64,000 bases of DNA from Mumia xiangluensis (GTDB lineage Bacteria > Actinomycetota > Actinomycetes > Propionibacteriales > Nocardioidaceae), in the NCBI RefSeq assembly GCF_010994095.1, contig NZ_WJYO01000002.1, positions 620,001-684,000 on the forward strand, written 5' to 3'. Positions 61,460 to 64,000 of the stretch are shown here, one piece after another. The position numbers were made by a program, and so were the translations under genes. Positions within the stretch are counted from its first letter, which is position 1. Each line of letters begins with the position of its first letter. The notes under the pieces are model-generated. The model ran no database searches. It was not told where the DNA came from and worked only from the letters and a program-made list of their open reading frames with translations.

Positions 61460-61813
61460 GCGGCGTTCGACCGACCGCTGCCACCCAGGGGTGGCCTGCA
61501 CCCCGTACAGAAGGACGTCGATGCGAGACCACCGCTCTAGACGGAGCTGTGGTCACCGTCCGACCTGACAGTCGCGCCGTCGGCAGTCCGCGCGATCGTC
61601 GTCGAGGGTGGTGCCCCGGGTACGGTCCAGCCGCGAGCCGCACGTTCCGGCTGTGGCTGTGGGCTCGGCGACACGTCGGCGGCCCGCCCGCCCGGCAGGG
61701 GCTCCACCGGGAAACGTCTGCCCAGAAGCGAGCGAGTCGCCAGTCGTCCGTTCGACGTGCACCGTCCTCCCACACCTGACAGCTCGTCTCAGCCCCGTGA
61801 CAGGATGGGGCGC
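61460..61813. other. 354-bp intergenic region between araC-type gene and pepN
   Basis: No supported gene. A GCCACCC/GGGTGGC pairing with a 2-base centre at 61480-61495 could mark the end of the araC transcript. ORFs in this stretch are arginine-rich shadows without an RBS. The pepN -10 box lies at its right end. Confidence 0.5.
61801..61806 (+). promoter_or_regulatory. -10-like box (CAGGAT) of pepN
   Basis: CAGGAT followed by 7 nt and the pepN ATG; a one-base deviation from TANNNT. Confidence 0.35.
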
Positions 61814-64000
61814 ATGCCAGGAACCAATCTCACGCGCAACGAAGCGCAGGAGCGGGCAGCGCTCCTCGACGTCCACCACTACGCCATCGACCTCGACCTC
61901 ACCCTCTCCGCCACGGAGTTCGCGTCGACCACGGTCGTCCGTTTCTCGTGCAGGCAGCCGGGTGCGTCGACGTTCGCGGACCTGGTCGATGCTCGGGAGC
62001 CGAAGATCTGGCTCAACGGGACCGAGGTGGACGCCTCGGCGTACGCGGACAACCGCATCGCGTTGACCGACCTCGCCGCCGAGAACGAGCTCCGGGTCGA
62101 GACCCGACTCCCCTTCTCGCGCACCGGCGAGGGCCTGCACCGGTTCGTCGACCCCGCCGACGACCGCGTCTACCTCTACACGCAGTTCGAGGTGCCCGAC
62201 GCGCGCCGCGTCTACACGACGTTCGAGCAGCCCGACCTCAAGTCGACGTTCACGTTCACCATCGACGCACCGACCGGGTGGACCGTCGTCTCGAACTCCG
62301 CCACGCCGGAGCCGACCGAGGTCCGCGACGGCGTCAGCCGCTGGGCCTTCGCCGAGACCAAGCGCATGTCGACCTACATCACGGCGCTCATCGCCGGCGA
62401 GTACGACACGGTCACCGACACGTACAAGGGCGAGTACGGCGAGATCCCGCTCGGCATCCAGGTCCGCAAGAGCCTGCGCGAGCACCTCGACGACGACGAG
62501 ATCTTCGAGATCACGAAGCAGGGCTTCGGCTTCTTCGAGGGCGTGTTCGAGATGGGCTACCCGTTCGGGAAGTACGACCAGGCGTTCGTCCCCGAGTACA
62601 ACATGGGCGCGATGGAGAACGCCGGCGCCGTGACGTTCCGCGACGAGTACATCTTCCGCAGTCGCCAGACCCACGCCGCGTACGAGTCGCGCGCGAACAC
62701 GATCCTGCACGAGATGGCGCACATGTGGTTCGGCGACCTCGTGACGATGAAGTGGTGGGACGACCTCTGGCTCAACGAGTCGTTCGCGGAGTTCGCGTCG
62801 CACCACGCCGAGGTCAACGCGACGAAGTACACCGGCGCGTGGACCGGCTTCACGAACCAGCGCAAGAACTGGGCGTACCGCCAGGACCAGCTCCCCTCGA
62901 CCCACCCGATCGCGGCTGACAACTACGACCTGCACGCGGTCGAGGCCAACTTCGACGGCATCACCTACGCGAAGGGCGCGTCGACGCTCAAGCAGCTCGT
63001 CGCGTGGGTCGGCGAGAAGGACTTCTTCGCAGGCCTCCGCGCCTACTTCTCCAAGCACGCGTACGGCAACACCGAGCTGAGCGACCTTCTCGTCGAGCTC
63101 GAGGAGGCCTCCGGCCGTGAGCTCACCTCGTGGGCGAAGGAGTGGCTGCAGACCTCGGGCGTCAACACCCTGCGCCCGCGGTTCACCGTCGACGCCGACG
63201 GCGCGTTCACGTCGTTCGCGGTCGAGCAGACCGCCGTCGACGCGTACCCGACGCTTCGCCGCCACCGCATCGCCGTCGGCCTGTACGACCGCACCGACGC
63301 GGGCCTGGTCCGCCGGACGCGTGTCGAGACCGACATCGAGGGCGCGCTCACCGAGGTCGAGGAGCTGGTCGGCCAGAAGCAGCCCGATCTCGTCCTGCTC
63401 AACGACGACGACCTGACGTACGCCAAGATCCGCCTCGACGAGCGGTCGCTGGAGACGCTGACCACCTCGATCGCCGACCTGCCGGACTCGCTGGCCCGCG
63501 CGCTGTGCTGGGGCGCGGCGTGGGACATGCTGCGCGACGCGGAGCTGCCCGCCCGCCAGTTCGTGCCGATCGTGCTCGCCGGTGTCGGCACCGAGTCCGA
63601 CCTCACCGCGGTGCAGACGCTCCTGCGGCAGGGCGGGTCGGCGGTCGCGCTGTTCTCGGCGCCGGACAACCGTGACGCGCTCGGTGCGCAATGGGAGCAG
63701 GGCGTCCGTGCGCTGCTCGACGCCGCGGCCCCGGGTTCGGACCACCAGCTCGCGTTCGTCCGCGCGTACGCGGGTGCTGCCGAGTCGCCCGAGTCCATCG
63801 CGTACCTGACGGGTCTGCTCGACGGCTCGGTCGCCCCCGAGGGCCTCGCGGTCGACACCGACCTGCGCTGGGCGATCGTCGCGGGTCTCGCGCGCGCCGG
63901 CGCGTTCGGTGACGCCGAGATCGACGCCGAGCTCGCCCGCGACAACACGATCGCAGGCCAGGAGAAGGCTGCCGGTGCTCGCGCCGGGCGACCGGACGCC
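61814..64000 (+). CDS. pepN: Aminopeptidase N (M1 family), 3' end beyond window
   Basis: PepN removes N-terminal residues from peptides in the cytoplasm. The frame is open from the ATG at 61814 through 729 codons to the window edge without a stop. Visible are the exopeptidase motif GAMEN at 265-269 and the zinc site HEMAH at 299-303 with the third ligand E322 (NESFAEF). The C-terminal ERAP1-like domain has begun; M1 enzymes of this type are about 830-870 aa, so roughly 100-140 residues are missing. Transcribed opposite to nei-rpiB-dsbA, as in M. tuberculosis. Confidence 0.96.
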   Translation, partial: MPGTNLTRNEAQERAALLDVHHYAIDLDLTLSATEFASTTVVRFSCRQPGASTFADLVDAREPKIWLNGTEVDASAYADNRIALTDLAAENELRVETRLPFSRTGEGLHRFVDPADDRVYLYTQFEVPDARRVYTTFEQPDLKSTFTFTIDAPTGWTVVSNSATPEPTEVRDGVSRWAFAETKRMSTYITALIAGEYDTVTDTYKGEYGEIPLGIQVRKSLREHLDDDEIFEITKQGFGFFEGVFEMGYPFGKYDQAFVPEYNMGAMENAGAVTFRDEYIFRSRQTHAAYESRANTILHEMAHMWFGDLVTMKWWDDLWLNESFAEFASHHAEVNATKYTGAWTGFTNQRKNWAYRQDQLPSTHPIAADNYDLHAVEANFDGITYAKGASTLKQLVAWVGEKDFFAGLRAYFSKHAYGNTELSDLLVELEEASGRELTSWAKEWLQTSGVNTLRPRFTVDADGAFTSFAVEQTAVDAYPTLRRHRIAVGLYDRTDAGLVRRTRVETDIEGALTEVEELVGQKQPDLVLLNDDDLTYAKIRLDERSLETLTTSIADLPDSLARALCWGAAWDMLRDAELPARQFVPIVLAGVGTESDLTAVQTLLRQGGSAVALFSAPDNRDALGAQWEQGVRALLDAAAPGSDHQLAFVRAYAGAAESPESIAYLTGLLDGSVAPEGLAVDTDLRWAIVAGLARAGAFGDAEIDAELARDNTIAGQEKAAGARAGRPDA

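Noticed and set aside
61404-61775. A small minus-strand gene between the araC-type gene and pepN
   Set aside because: It overlaps the araC-type coding end, has no RBS or -10 box and an Arg/Pro-rich composition typical of shadow frames.

Overview
The window is chromosomal backbone from a high-GC actinobacterium. The gene content and repeats fit the Nocardioidaceae or a close Propionibacteriales relative. Supporting signs are the very high GC content, frequent GTG starts, a mycothiol-type DsbA protein, an Rne/Rng with a long disordered N-terminus, the clpP1-clpP2-clpX and mreBCD-mrdA-rodA blocks, and interspersed palindromes of the GGTCTCGATAC...CTCGACCA type. From recall of the Mycobacterium tuberculosis gene order (Rv2419c to Rv2467), the backbone is collinear with that stretch: phosphatase-rsfS-nadD, proA, proB-obgE-rpmA-rplU-rne, ndk-DUF4233-folC, clpX-clpP2-clpP1-tig, nei-rpiB, dsbA, then pepN on the opposite strand.

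Layout. 1-1.1 kb: the start of an AAA-type ATPase gene cut by the window edge, an MBL-fold hydrolase and tRNA-Ala. 1.2-8.5 kb (minus strand): gpgP-like phosphatase, rsfS, nadD and a 52-aa membrane protein in one coupled operon; proA, a 119-aa unknown and proB-obgE; then rpmA-rplU. 8.6-12.7 kb: rne and the DUF2344/TIGR03936 protein. 12.7-19.4 kb: a dppABCDF-like peptide ABC operon and a divergent CynX-type MFS gene, which separate the TIGR03936 protein from its usual partner, the TIGR03960 radical SAM protein (19.6-21.5 kb). 21.6-27.3 kb: the cell-elongation operon mreB-mreC-mreD-mrdA-rodA. 27.5-33.7 kb: an alpha-glucoside locus (LacI regulator, GH13 glucosidase, binding protein, two permeases). 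33.7-36.7 kb: a phosphotransferase, ndk, DUF4233 and folC. 36.8-42.1 kb (plus strand): an MMPL transporter and a type-2 (archaeal-like) valS with a coupled GNAT gene. 42.2-45.4 kb: an enoyl-reductase-like saccharopine dehydrogenase, LysR and a YeiH-type exporter. 45.6-51.6 kb: clpX, clpP2, clpP1, an SRPBCC protein, a lipase-like hydrolase and tig. 51.6-55.2 kb: tRNA-Pro, tRNA-Gly, a secreted protein coupled to an MFS gene, an ECF sigma factor with a zinc anti-sigma factor, and a 58-aa protein. 55.3-64 kb: nei, rpiB, an esterase, dsbA, a YbdK-type ligase, two small genes, an AraC regulator and pepN, which runs off the right end.

Two sequence-level patterns stand out. First, at least 16 genes have a TANNNT hexamer ending exactly 6 or 7 nt before the start codon, the signature of leaderless transcripts; it also decides several starts. 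Second, gene ends are marked by unusually long perfect or near-perfect hairpins (up to 28 bp) without T-tracts. Two further sites carry a palindromic repeat followed by three tandem 34-nt units. I found no phage, IS element, CRISPR array or defence system. All long ORFs antisense to the genes listed are high-GC shadows.
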